Shown here: in pieces, positions 33,349 to 41,676 of the stretch
How positions within the stretch are numbered: position 1 is the first letter of the stretch
How the letters are laid out: every line of letters starts with the position of its first letter
Assembly (NCBI RefSeq): GCF_051859125.1
Contig: NZ_JBHYGG010000190.1
Coordinates: 1-64,000, forward strand
Source of the DNA: Gemmata sp051859125
GTDB taxonomy: Bacteria > Planctomycetota > Planctomycetia > Gemmatales > Gemmataceae
Length of the DNA stretch: 64,000 nt
Direction of reading: 5' to 3'
Program-made: the position numbers and the translations under genes
Notes under the pieces: model-generated
Database searches by the model: none
What the model was told of the DNA's origin: nothing
What the model saw: the letters and a program-made list of their open reading frames with translations, nothing else

Positions 33349-33996
33349 ATGGGCATCTTCTGGATCATCCTCGCGATCGTCATCATCTCCACGGTGGTGG
33401 GGGCGGTGTCGAAGCTCATCAACGGCCTCAACGAGATGAACAACGCGCCGCGGGGGCGGGGGGCGAACCCGCGGGCCGCGAACCCGCCGATGAACCGGGG
33501 CGGCGCGGGGCCGCGGCAGGCGAACTCGGACATGGACCGGTTCCTCGCCGAGATCGACCGGCTCCGCAAGAAGTCGGGTGACGCCCCGCAGCAGCAGCAG
33601 CAGAACCAGAACCCGTCCGCGGTCGTGCCGGTGGTGCAGCCGGTCAAGGTGCCCGAGCGCTCGCGGTCCCGGGTGACCGCCGAGTTGGCCGAGGCGCCCC
33701 CGCAGCGGGCCGACGGCGGGTTCACGCAGTACTTCCCGGCGGCGGCCCCGGCCGCCCTGGCCCGGCCGGCCGAACTGGCGATGCTCCAGACCGCCACAGT
33801 GGTGGCCCCGGAGAGCAGTACCGGCGCGCCGGCCACCCGCGTCACCCGGCTCGCCACCCGCCCCCGGCCGGTCGCCAAGACCCCGCTCGCCAAGAACCTG
33901 ACGGCGCTCCTCAACTCGGGCCAGGGGCTCGCGCTGGCCATCGTGCTCCAAGAGGTGCTCGGCCCGCCGAAGTCCAAGAAGAACAGCAGCGGGTGA
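33349..33996 (+). CDS. Membrane-anchored low-complexity protein in the flotillin cluster
   Basis: Encodes 215 residues. An N-terminal helix (GIFWIILAIVIISTVVGAVS) anchors it, followed by an Asn/Gly/Arg/Pro-rich stretch, a short charged helix (SDMDRFLAEIDRLRKKSGD), a run of glutamines and a long Pro/Ala/Val-rich part. The C-terminus has a conserved-looking helix, NLTALLNSGQGLALAIVLQE. I do not recognise a family; planctomycete flotillin clusters often carry such an anchor protein. It probably belongs to the nfeD-floA transcription unit, with a palindrome in between. ATG start at 33349. Confidence 0.65.
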   Translation: MGIFWIILAIVIISTVVGAVSKLINGLNEMNNAPRGRGANPRAANPPMNRGGAGPRQANSDMDRFLAEIDRLRKKSGDAPQQQQQNQNPSAVVPVVQPVKVPERSRSRVTAELAEAPPQRADGGFTQYFPAAAPAALARPAELAMLQTATVVAPESSTGAPATRVTRLATRPRPVAKTPLAKNLTALLNSGQGLALAIVLQEVLGPPKSKKNSSG

Positions 33997-34066
33997 CTCC
34001 CTGCCGGGCGTGAAACGGGGTACACTGGCGGCGCGTCCCGCCCCCCGTCACCCCGGAGCCCGTCTC

Positions 34067-34966
34067 ATGTCGCTCTCGCGCCGCCAATTCCTCGCAACGT
34101 CCGCACTCGCCGCCGGGACCGCGGGCTCGCGCCTGCCGCTCGCCCTGGCCATCGACCCCGTCAAGCGGCCGTCCGACAAGCCCGACCTGAAGCTGAGCCT
34201 CGCGGCGTACAGCATGCGGCAGTTCCTCGACCTCAAGAAGCCGACGATGACGCTGTTCGAGTTCATCGACTACGCGGCCGAACTGCCGGTCGACGCGGTC
34301 GAACTCACGTCGTACTTCTGGGCCGAGACGACCGACGCCTACATCGAGAAGGTCCGCGACCACGCCGCCAAGAAGAAGCTCGCGGTCTCCGGCATCCCCG
34401 TCGGCAACAACTTCTGCCTCCGCGACGACGCGAAGCGCAAGGCCGAGGTCCAGAAGGTGAAGGACTGGACGCTCCGGGCCGCGAAGGTCGGCGCAAAAAC
34501 AGTGCGCATCTTCGCCGGCAACCTGGAGAAGGGCGACACGCTCGAAGAGGCGCAGAAGCGCGTCGTGGCCGCAATGAACGAGTGCTGCGAGGTCGCCGAG
34601 ATGGCCGGCGTGCTGCTGGCGCTCGAGAACCACGGCGGCATCACCGACACCCCCGAGCACCTGCTCGACCTGGTGAAGCCGGTGAAGAGCCCGGCGCTGG
34701 GCGTGAACATCGACACGGGGAACTTCCACACCGCCGACCCCTACGCCGACATCGCCAAGATCGCGCCCTACGGCGTCGTGTCGCAGGTGAAGACCGAGGT
34801 GTTCCCCGGGAACAAGCGCGAGGACGCCGACCTCGCGAGGGTCATCAAGATCCTCAAGGACGCGAACTTCCACGGCTACGTCGCACTGGAGTACGAGGCC
34901 AAGGAGGACCCGAAGGTGGCGGTGCCGAGGTTCGCGAAGGAGTTGCGGAAGCTGATCTCGGGGTGA
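34067..34966 (+). CDS. TAT-exported sugar phosphate isomerase/epimerase-like protein
   Basis: Encodes 299 residues. It has a twin-arginine signal (MSLSRRQFLATSALAAGTAG) and then a xylose-isomerase-like TIM barrel (AP endonuclease 2 fold) with VDAVELTSYF, KTVRIFAGN, VLLALENHGGIT, GVNIDTGNFH and GYVALEYE, where the Glu and Asp residues in these strands would bind a metal. Such barrels act on sugars or sugar phosphates. Because it is exported, a free or modified sugar is likelier than a phosphate. ATG at 34067. It converges on the small secreted-protein gene through a ggcgagcggggg palindrome. Confidence 0.85.
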   Translation: MSLSRRQFLATSALAAGTAGSRLPLALAIDPVKRPSDKPDLKLSLAAYSMRQFLDLKKPTMTLFEFIDYAAELPVDAVELTSYFWAETTDAYIEKVRDHAAKKKLAVSGIPVGNNFCLRDDAKRKAEVQKVKDWTLRAAKVGAKTVRIFAGNLEKGDTLEEAQKRVVAAMNECCEVAEMAGVLLALENHGGITDTPEHLLDLVKPVKSPALGVNIDTGNFHTADPYADIAKIAPYGVVSQVKTEVFPGNKREDADLARVIKILKDANFHGYVALEYEAKEDPKVAVPRFAKELRKLISG

Positions 34967-34978
34967 GCAAAGTGACTT

Positions 34979-35047
34979 GGCGAGCGGGGGACGTCAGTCC
35001 CCCAGTGGTTGCAAATTCTACCGGCGGACTGGCGTCCCCCGCTCGCC
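34979..35047. repeat. Intergenic palindrome, ggcgagcggggg family (copy 2 of 4)
   Basis: Left arm 34979-35005 (ggcgagcgggggacgtcagt...) and right arm 35029-35047 (ctggcgtcccccgctcgcc). The arms match at 17 of 19 positions. It is between convergent genes. Confidence 0.88.
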
Positions 35048-35052
35048 TGATA

Positions 35053-35406
35053 CTACCGCCCGAAGCGGCGGAACCCGCGGGCCGGGACGGTCGGCTGCAC
35101 GGCCGGGCCGACGACCACGCCGGGGTCGCCCTGGACGATCACCGTGCCGGGGGCCGGGACCGTCGGGGCCGACTGCACCACGGGCGTCGGCGGGTGGATG
35201 CGGGTGCCGCCGACCCGCGGCAGGAACATCGACGGCGCGTACCCCGACGACCGCGACGGGAACGGGTCGATGGTCGGCACCAGCGGCGAGTAGCCGTACA
35301 GGTCTCCGGGCAGCGGCAGTTGGCCGACGGCGGGGCTCTGCGCCGACGCCGAGTTTGCGGACAGCGCAAGAACGAGGGCCGACAGGCCGAGTGCGGAACG
35401 GGTCAC
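35053..35406 (-). CDS. Small secreted Pro-rich protein
   Basis: Encodes 117 residues. GTG at 35406 is preceded by AAGGAG, making it a better start than the upstream ATG. The signal peptide TRSALGLSALVLALSANSASA is followed by a proline-, valine- and glycine-rich sequence without predicted globular character (PTPVVQSAPTVPAPGTVIV), ending in the basic ARGFRRFGR. Function unknown; planctomycetes encode many such small secreted proteins. It is transcribed after the phosphatase-family gene with a 52-base gap. Confidence 0.55.
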   Translation of the reverse strand: MTRSALGLSALVLALSANSASAQSPAVGQLPLPGDLYGYSPLVPTIDPFPSRSSGYAPSMFLPRVGGTRIHPPTPVVQSAPTVPAPGTVIVQGDPGVVVGPAVQPTVPARGFRRFGR

Positions 35407-35458
35407 GGGTGGCTCCTTTCGCGTGCGGATCACGTCCTGTTGCGACGTTCCGCTCGCG

Positions 35459-36841
35459 TTATCGGCCCAGCCCGAGAGCGGTGAGTAGCATTTCCTTCAC
35501 CGCGGTCATGGGAACACTGGCCCCGGGGTTCGGGCCGTGACCAATGAGCACGGGGCGGTCGGATGGGTCGGTCGCAGCGAGGCCGTGACTCCCCCGCACA
35601 ATCGCGCCATCCAACGGGACCACGTCCATCGTCATGCGGAACCCGAGCTTCTTCTGCGCGAGCCGTCGCGCCGCGTGCAGCTTTGGGAACCGCAGCTTCG
35701 GGTCGAAGAACAGCTCGCACGGGTCGAACCCCGGCTTGGCGTGGATCGCCACCGCCCTCGCGTAGTCTGGCGCAAAATGATCGTCGAGCCAGAACGGGTA
35801 CGCGAACCATGCGTCCGGCTCCGACAGCAGGATGACTTCCCCGCTGCGGTCGTGGTCGAGGTGGATCGTGGCGCGTTCCTCGCCGCTGAACACCTGCGCG
35901 ACGCCGGGGAGCGGCGCGAGGAGTTCGCGCACCCGCGGCACGTCCTCGGCGTCGCGAACGTAGACGTGCGCGAGTTGGTGATCGACCACCGCGAACGCGC
36001 GCGAGCCGTACAGGTCGAGTTGCTCGCCGAACGGCCCGCGGCGCACTTCGAGGAGCCCGGCCGTGCGCAGCAGCCGGTTCGGGTACACCGGCCGCGACAC
36101 GTCGCAGTGCCCGTACTCGCTCACCACCCACACCTGCGCCCCGGCCGCCTTCGCCGCGTCGAGCAGCGGCGCGCAAGCATCGTCGAGTTCCTTGACGCAC
36201 TTCGCCATGTCGCACCCCTTCGGCCCGAACCGCTGCGGGTCGTAGTCGAGGTGCGGCAGGTACACGAGGCTGAGCGTCGGCTTCTTGGTCGCGAGCGCCG
36301 TGGCTGCTGCTGCTGCGATCCACTGTGTGCTCTTCGCGCCGGCCATCGGCCCCCAGAATGCCGGGAACGGAAACGCGCCGTGCTTCGCGACGAGGTCCGC
36401 TGAGAGTTGCTGCGGCTCGCCGGTGACGCCGAACGCCTTATTCCCGTTCACCGCGTAGTGCGGCTTCGGCGTGACGCTGAAATCGACCGCCGCGCCCTGG
36501 TTGAACCACCAGAACAGCTTCGCACTCGTGAACGGCAGGCCGCGTTCCTTCGCTCGCTTGCGGGCGGTGGCGTACAGCGGCTCGGCCCGGACGAGTCGGT
36601 TGCTCTGCTGCCAGAACCGCACTTCGTTCGTGTCGCGGAACAGCCAGCCGTTGGCGACGACGCCGTGCTTGTTGGGGAGTTCGCCCGTGAGCAGCGTCGC
36701 CTGGGCGGTGCAGGTGACCGCCGGCAGCACCTCGGGCATGTCCGCGACCCAGCCGGCCGCCGCGACCGCCTTCAGCCGCGGGGCGTGTTCGAGGAGCCGG
36801 GGCGTGAGGCCGACCGCGTTGATCAGTACGATGGGTTGCAT
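35459..36841 (-). CDS. Alkaline phosphatase-superfamily protein (nucleotide pyrophosphatase/phosphodiesterase type)
   Basis: Encodes 460 residues. The N-terminus MQPIVLINAVGLTPRLLEHAPRL in order, then VLPAVTCTAQATLLTG, matches type I phosphodiesterase/nucleotide pyrophosphatase proteins, where the Thr in the TCTAQ run is the nucleophile; the following NKHGVVANGW fits. Metal ligands likely include Asp in YLPHLDYDPQ, the SEYGHCD region and a late RGSHGL His. There is no signal peptide, so it would act in the cytoplasm. The substrate is not deducible. The start is ATG at 36841; it diverges from the aldo/keto reductase with only 57 bases between. Confidence 0.82.
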   Translation of the reverse strand: MQPIVLINAVGLTPRLLEHAPRLKAVAAAGWVADMPEVLPAVTCTAQATLLTGELPNKHGVVANGWLFRDTNEVRFWQQSNRLVRAEPLYATARKRAKERGLPFTSAKLFWWFNQGAAVDFSVTPKPHYAVNGNKAFGVTGEPQQLSADLVAKHGAFPFPAFWGPMAGAKSTQWIAAAAATALATKKPTLSLVYLPHLDYDPQRFGPKGCDMAKCVKELDDACAPLLDAAKAAGAQVWVVSEYGHCDVSRPVYPNRLLRTAGLLEVRRGPFGEQLDLYGSRAFAVVDHQLAHVYVRDAEDVPRVRELLAPLPGVAQVFSGEERATIHLDHDRSGEVILLSEPDAWFAYPFWLDDHFAPDYARAVAIHAKPGFDPCELFFDPKLRFPKLHAARRLAQKKLGFRMTMDVVPLDGAIVRGSHGLAATDPSDRPVLIGHGPNPGASVPMTAVKEMLLTALGLGR

Positions 36842-36898
36842 ACGGTCACGGTACGCGGGCGAGCGGCCGGCGTCAGCCGGCTGTTCCGGAGGAACGCA

Positions 36899-37861
36899 AT
36901 GCAGACGCGGCAACTCGGCAACTCGGACCTGCACGTCACGAGCATCGGCTTCGGCGCGTGGGCCATCGGCGGCGGCGGGTGGGCGTTCGGGTGGGGCGCA
37001 CAGGACGACGCCGACTCGGTCGCGTCGATCCGCGAGGCGATCGACCTCGGCATCAACTGGATCGACACCGCCGCGGTGTACGGCCTGGGGCACTCGGAGG
37101 AGGTCGTCGCCGAGGCGCTGAAGGGCGTGGCGAAGCGGCCGTACGTGTTCACGAAGTGCGCCCGCGTGTGGAACGAGGAGCGGCAGATCGGCAAGTCGCT
37201 GAAGGCCGACAGCATCCGCCGCGAGTGCGAGGCGAGCCTGAAGCGGCTGAAGCTGGACGTGATCGACCTGTACCAGATCCACTGGCCCGAGCCCGACGAG
37301 GACATCGAGGAGGGCTGGCAGGCGGTGCTGAAGCTGAAGGAAGAGGGGAAGATCCGCTGGGCCGGCGTGTCGAACTTCTCGGCCGAGCAGATGGCCCGCG
37401 TCTCGAAGTTCGGGCCGATCACGTCGCTCCAGCCGCCGTACTCGATGATCCGCCCCGAGGTCGAGGAGAGCATCCTGCCGCACTGCCAGGCGCACAACAT
37501 CGGGGTGATCGCGTACTCGCCGATGGCGTCGGGGCTGCTCACCGGCGCGATGACCCGCGAGCGGGTCGCGGCGATGCCGGCCGACGACTGGCGGAAGGAG
37601 AAGAACAAGCACTACCAGGAGCCGCTGCTGACCCGGAACCTGAACCTCGTCGAGTTGCTCCGCACGGTCGGCGCGCCGCACGGCCGCACCCCGGGCGAGG
37701 TGGCGATCGCGTGGGTGCTGCGGCACCCGGCGGTGACCGCGGCGATCGTCGGCGCGCGGAAACCGGGCCAGTTGAAGGAGCTGGTCGGCGCGGCCGACTG
37801 GCGGTTGACGGCGGCCGAGGTTGGTGCGATAGATGGGTTCCTGAGGGCGAACCCCGCGTGA
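36899..37861 (+). CDS. Aldo/keto reductase
   Basis: Encodes 320 residues of the NADPH-dependent aldo/keto reductase superfamily. Catalytic tetrad residues are visible: Asp in NWIDTAAVYG with the Tyr five residues on, Lys in VFTKCARVW and His in YQIHWPEPD. The NADPH-binding end, AIVGARKPGQLKELVGA, is of the AKR type 11/12-like group. Shine-Dalgarno GGAGGA lies upstream of ATG at 36899. It is followed 17 bases later by an antitoxin gene on the same strand, which may simply be read through. Confidence 0.9.
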   Translation: MQTRQLGNSDLHVTSIGFGAWAIGGGGWAFGWGAQDDADSVASIREAIDLGINWIDTAAVYGLGHSEEVVAEALKGVAKRPYVFTKCARVWNEERQIGKSLKADSIRRECEASLKRLKLDVIDLYQIHWPEPDEDIEEGWQAVLKLKEEGKIRWAGVSNFSAEQMARVSKFGPITSLQPPYSMIRPEVEESILPHCQAHNIGVIAYSPMASGLLTGAMTRERVAAMPADDWRKEKNKHYQEPLLTRNLNLVELLRTVGAPHGRTPGEVAIAWVLRHPAVTAAIVGARKPGQLKELVGAADWRLTAAEVGAIDGFLRANPA

Positions 37862-37878
37862 CGCCGGGAGGGGTGACT

Positions 37879-38163
37879 GTGAACGTCGTCATCGTGAGCA
37901 TGGCCGAGGCCCAGGCCGATCTACCCGCCTTGATCGCGCGCGTCGCGGCCGGCGATCAAGTCGTCATCGCCGAAGACGGGAGGTCGGTGGCCGAACTGAG
38001 TCGACCCCCGCGATTCCCGACGACGCCCGAGGAAATCGCGGCCGCGGCCCCGCTTCGCGCGGCGCTGTTCCGTTCGGTGATCGAGGGGCACGAGCGGGCC
38101 GGCGAGCCGCTCCCCGCCGACCACCCGCTGCGGGCCGCTCTCGCAGTTGAGGAGCGGGGATGA
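37879..38163 (+). CDS. Phd/YefM-type antitoxin
   Basis: Encodes 94 residues. The N-terminal part, VNVVIVSMAEAQADLPALIA then RVAAGDQVVIAEDGRSVAEL, has the prevent-host-death fold signature: a beta strand, a helix and the (D/G)xxVxIxxxGRPVA-like ribbon, here with GRSVAEL. A helical C-terminal half would neutralise the toxin. The start is GTG at 37879, with GGGAGGG in front. Its stop overlaps the next start by four bases (ATGA), the usual arrangement of antitoxin-toxin pairs. Confidence 0.82.
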   Translation: MNVVIVSMAEAQADLPALIARVAAGDQVVIAEDGRSVAELSRPPRFPTTPEEIAAAAPLRAALFRSVIEGHERAGEPLPADHPLRAALAVEERG

Positions 38164-38603
38164 CCGGGCCGTTCCTCGTTCCCCCACCCGGCGGGTTCGT
38201 TCTGGACGCCTCTGTCACGAGCCGCTGGTGCCTCACGGCGCAGGCCACCACGTACACCTCACGGGTGCTGGGGCGCGTCGTTGCCCTCAAGCCGTGTGTC
38301 CCAGTGAGTTGGTCGCTACACCTCGCCGACACCCTGCGGGTTGCGGAGACCCAGAGGCTGGTGACGGCCGCGGAGGTCGACCTGTTCCTGTCGCAACTCG
38401 TGGCCCTTCCGATCTTCCTCGACGACGAGACCCCGGCCCGCGCGTGGCCCGAGATCCTCGCCCTCGCCCGCACGCACCTGATCCCGGTCTACGACGCGGC
38501 GTACCTGGAGCTGGCGGTGCGGGTGCGGCTCCCGCTGGCGACCATCGACGCGGCCCTCGCCCGCGCCGCCGCGGCCGCCGGCGTCCCGCTCTTCGCCCCG
38601 TGA
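38160..38603 (+). CDS. PIN-domain toxin (VapC-like)
   Basis: Encodes 147 residues. PIN nucleases cleave RNA, often tRNA. Acidic active-site candidates are Asp16 (FVLDASV), Asp112 (PVYDAAYLELA) and Asp130 (PLATIDAALARAA); an acidic residue in the middle helix (AETQR) may complete the set. The gene overlaps its antitoxin by four bases, so translation is coupled. Length is at the upper end for VapC. It is followed by the opposite-strand debranching enzyme gene after ten bases. Confidence 0.83.
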   Translation: MTGPFLVPPPGGFVLDASVTSRWCLTAQATTYTSRVLGRVVALKPCVPVSWSLHLADTLRVAETQRLVTAAEVDLFLSQLVALPIFLDDETPARAWPEILALARTHLIPVYDAAYLELAVRVRLPLATIDAALARAAAAAGVPLFAP

Positions 38604-38612
38604 CCCCGCGGG

Positions 38613-40589
38613 TCACCGCGCCACCTTCACCGAGCAGCGGAGCACCTCGGCGACGCTCCACGCCTGGGCCACGCACCCGCGGGGCGCGTGCGGCGGCTCG
38701 GCGTCGAACACCTCGCTGATCGACCCGACGCACGCCTCGTTCACGTGGTCGCGGAACCCATCGAGCAGCGCCGCCGCGCCGGCCCGGTCGCTGGGGAACG
38801 CCTTGACGTGAGCGTCGAGGTACGGGCCGATGAGCCACGCCCACACGGTCCCCTGATGGTACGCGGCGTCGCGCGCCCGGATGTCGCCGGCGTACCGCGG
38901 CTGGTAGTCCGGGCTCCCCGGGGCGAGCGACCGGAGACCCACCGGCGTCACCAGCGCGTCGCGGACCACGCGCAGCACCGGCTCCCACTTCTCCGGATCG
39001 AGAACGGGGTGGTCGAGTGAAATCGCGAACACCTGGTTGGGCCGCAGCGCCGGGTCGTTGGTCCCACCGGGGCCGTCGAGCACGTCGTACAGGTGCCCGC
39101 CGGCGGCGTACCAGAACCGGCGGTTGAACGAGGCCCGGCACCGCTCGGCGTGCCCGGCGTACGCGGCCGCGGCCGCCGCGCCGTCTTCTTCGCGGACCCA
39201 GCCTTCGATGATCCGGAGGGCGTTGTACCACAATGCGTTGATCTCGACGGCCTTCCCCCGCCGCGGGGTCACCACCCAGTCGCCGACCTTGGCGTCCATC
39301 CACGTCAGTTGGTAGCCCCCGGCCCCCTGCCGCAGCAGCCCGTCGGCCGGGTCGACGCCGATGCCGAACCGCGTGCCGGCGACGTGGCGTGCGATGACGC
39401 CCTTGAGCGTGGGCAGCAGGTGGCGGAGGGTCGCCCGGTCGCCGGTCGCGCCGACGTACCGGTTCAGCGCGTGGAAGAACCACAGCGTCGCGTCGGCGGT
39501 GTGGTACAGCCCCTCGTGCCCCGTCTCGGGGAACAGGTTCGGGATCAGCCCGTCCCGGACGTGGCCGGCGAACGTGCGGAGGACGTGCCCGGCCTCGGCG
39601 TGCCGGCCGGTCACGAGGGTGAGCCCTTCGAGGCCGATCATGGTGTCGCGGCCCCAGTCGGTGAACCAGTGGTAGCCGGCGATCACCGATCGCTCCTCGG
39701 CGCCCCGCGAGCGTGCGGGCGTGAAGAGGAACTGGTCCGCGGCCAGCACGAGTTCCCGCGCGAGCCCGGACCGGGCCGCCGGCACCGCCCGCGCGACGAG
39801 CCGTTCGCGGCGGTCGAGTTCGGCGGCGTGGGCCCGGTCGGGCGGCGCCGCGAGGACGCGGTCCCAGAGCTCGGTGGAGAAAACGAGGGTCGCGTCGCGG
39901 CCGGGTTCCAGGTCGAGCCGGAAGAACCCCGGCGCGTGCAGCGCCCCTCGGTGCGCGTAACCCCGCGACTCCTCAATCGGGTAGGCGATATCGGGCACGT
40001 CCTCGCGGCGGACGGTGAACCCGGCGTCGCCCCCGCGGGCCATCATCCGCAGCACCGGGTAGTCGGACCGGCCTCGTACCTCGACCCCGTCGCCGACCGC
40101 GGTCAGGTCGTACGAGCCGCCGGGGGGCGCGTCGACCGGGTCGTCGTGCCCGCGGAAGTGAACCGACGGCGCGAGTTCCAGGTGGGCCGCCGCGCCGCCG
40201 GTGAGCCGGTACCGGACGTAGACGGTGTTGTGCCGGTGCGCGCAGAACACCCGCTTCTCGAACGCGACGCCTTCGATCGCGTACCGCCACACGGGCAGGC
40301 CGGCGTCGAGTCGGAAGTCCACGAGGTGCCCGGCCGGCGGACCGGCGGGGTCGGCTCCTGTCCCCTCGCCGCTGAACGTGATGGTGCGGTGGCCCGGGAG
40401 CCGGAGGGACTCGCGCAGGTTGTTGACCAGCATCAGCCGGCCGAGCGGGGCCGGGTGGGCGGCGACGAGCAGCCCGTGGTACCGCCGCGCCGGCGCGCCG
40501 CTCACGGTCCCCGAGGCGTACCCGCCCAGGCCGTTGGTGACGAGCCACTCGCGGGGGTCCGGGGCGGGGAGCGGGTGTGGGGGTGTCAT
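38613..40589 (-). CDS. Amylo-alpha-1,6-glucosidase (glycogen debranching enzyme)
   Basis: Encodes 658 residues. The N-terminal bacterial GDE domain starts NGLGGYASGTVSGAPARRYHG. The C-terminal glycoside hydrolase 133-like (alpha/alpha)6 barrel begins around residue 290, with YHWFTDWGRDTMIGLEGL (candidate catalytic acid Asp), LIPNLFPETGHEG and TVWAWLIGPYLDA. It hydrolyses the alpha-1,6 branch glucose of glycogen. The start is ATG at 40589 because it immediately precedes the conserved N-terminus; an upstream ATG adds an Arg-rich tail without conservation. Confidence 0.88.
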   Translation of the reverse strand: MTPPHPLPAPDPREWLVTNGLGGYASGTVSGAPARRYHGLLVAAHPAPLGRLMLVNNLRESLRLPGHRTITFSGEGTGADPAGPPAGHLVDFRLDAGLPVWRYAIEGVAFEKRVFCAHRHNTVYVRYRLTGGAAAHLELAPSVHFRGHDDPVDAPPGGSYDLTAVGDGVEVRGRSDYPVLRMMARGGDAGFTVRREDVPDIAYPIEESRGYAHRGALHAPGFFRLDLEPGRDATLVFSTELWDRVLAAPPDRAHAAELDRRERLVARAVPAARSGLARELVLAADQFLFTPARSRGAEERSVIAGYHWFTDWGRDTMIGLEGLTLVTGRHAEAGHVLRTFAGHVRDGLIPNLFPETGHEGLYHTADATLWFFHALNRYVGATGDRATLRHLLPTLKGVIARHVAGTRFGIGVDPADGLLRQGAGGYQLTWMDAKVGDWVVTPRRGKAVEINALWYNALRIIEGWVREEDGAAAAAAYAGHAERCRASFNRRFWYAAGGHLYDVLDGPGGTNDPALRPNQVFAISLDHPVLDPEKWEPVLRVVRDALVTPVGLRSLAPGSPDYQPRYAGDIRARDAAYHQGTVWAWLIGPYLDAHVKAFPSDRAGAAALLDGFRDHVNEACVGSISEVFDAEPPHAPRGCVAQAWSVAEVLRCSVKVAR

Positions 40590-40726
40590 GGTCACCGTGG
40601 CGGCCGCGAGGTGGCGGCGGTCCGCCCGCCGAGTCCGGCCCCACGGGTGCAATTCGGGTGCCCGCCGCACCGATCGGGCGGCGGGCACCGTGCGGTCATA
40701 CGGAATCGCGTGGATCAGGTGCCCGT

Positions 40727-40792
40727 GGTGGGGCAGGCATTCGTGCCTGCCTCCCGACGCGACTGGAGGCAGGCACGAATGCCCGCCCCACC
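40727..40792. repeat. Intergenic palindrome, ggcaggcattcgtgcc type
   Basis: Arms at 40727-40754 and 40765-40792 pair as ggtggggcaggcattcgtgc... against its complement, with two mismatches in 28. Outside it, cggaatcgcgtgga and tccatgcgatccgg form a further, weaker outer pairing. No other copy was seen. Confidence 0.85.
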
Positions 40793-40821
40793 AGATCGAA
40801 ACGAATCCATGCGATCCGGTT

Positions 40822-41511
40822 TCACCTCAGCCGGGAGACGAGGCCGGCCTTGATCGGCTCGCCGATGTTCCGCTTGCCGAGGTACACTTCCCACATCGCC
40901 TTCGCGAACGCGGGCGTGTCGATGGCCACCGAGACCTTGCCGACGACGTCGATCCGCAGGCCGGTGCCGGGCACGTTCGTGATCCACACCTGGTCCCCCT
41001 TGGCGAGGTCCATGGCGCGGAGCTTCTGGTTCAGGGCCGCGACCTCGGTGTCGAACGCGGGCCGCGGGTAGTTCTGGCGGATCGCGTCGGTGAAGGCGTC
41101 GGCCATCTGCTTGCCCGACACGTTGGTCGCCATCACCAGGTGGAGCTGCTTGACGCAGTCCTTGCCGACCAGGTCGTCGGCCGAGCCGATCGCGACCCCG
41201 TCCTCGGCGTAGCTGGCGACCGTGTACACGTTCACGATCACCTTCTTCCGCAGGGCCGCGCCGGTGAGGACCAGCTTCACCTGCTTGTCGCCCACCTTGC
41301 TCTCGATCTGCGTCGGGTACTTAGTGTCGCTGCCGCCCACGCCGACGTACTCGACGCGCTCGACCGGGGCGTTGGCGTTCCCGGCCCCGGCGCTCGGGTC
41401 CGGGGTCGCGGCCGGGGCCGCCGGCGTGGCCGGCACGAGGTACGTGGCCCCCAGCAGGGCCACGCAGCCCACCCCGGTCAGTGCGATCACGTGCATCCTG
41501 GTCAACGTCAT
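40822..41511 (-). CDS. Chalcone isomerase-like domain protein, exported
   Basis: Encodes 229 residues. After a signal-like hydrophobic N-terminus (MHVIALTGVGCVALLGATYL, ATG at 41511) there is an Ala/Pro/Asn spacer, then a domain with the chalcone isomerase-like pattern: VLTGAALRKKVIVNVYTVAS, KQLHLVMATNVSGKQMADAF, KGDQVWITNVPGTGLRID and the end WEVYLGKRNIGEPIKAGLV. Bacterial members are not flavonoid enzymes; they are thought to bind fatty acids or have other roles. Catalytic residues of plant CHI are not discernible. Confidence 0.78.
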   Translation of the reverse strand: MTLTRMHVIALTGVGCVALLGATYLVPATPAAPAATPDPSAGAGNANAPVERVEYVGVGGSDTKYPTQIESKVGDKQVKLVLTGAALRKKVIVNVYTVASYAEDGVAIGSADDLVGKDCVKQLHLVMATNVSGKQMADAFTDAIRQNYPRPAFDTEVAALNQKLRAMDLAKGDQVWITNVPGTGLRIDVVGKVSVAIDTPAFAKAMWEVYLGKRNIGEPIKAGLVSRLR

Positions 41512-41676
41512 GTTCGGTCTCCCCGTCCTGGGCGAAGGTGTCGCAATCCGCCCCGAGCATACGCGACGGCCGCCGCCCGGGTAAAGGCGACATTGACACC
41601 GCGCCGTTGGATCGGGATACCCGTACAGAAGATGACCAATTCCCGCGCCGGCCGGGTCACAATCTGCGGGGGACGC

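Noticed and set aside
35459..37726. A 755-codon reading of the phosphatase gene with a longer N-terminus.
   Set aside because: The extension covers the antisense of the aldo/keto reductase; the family start is MQPIVLINAVG at 36841.
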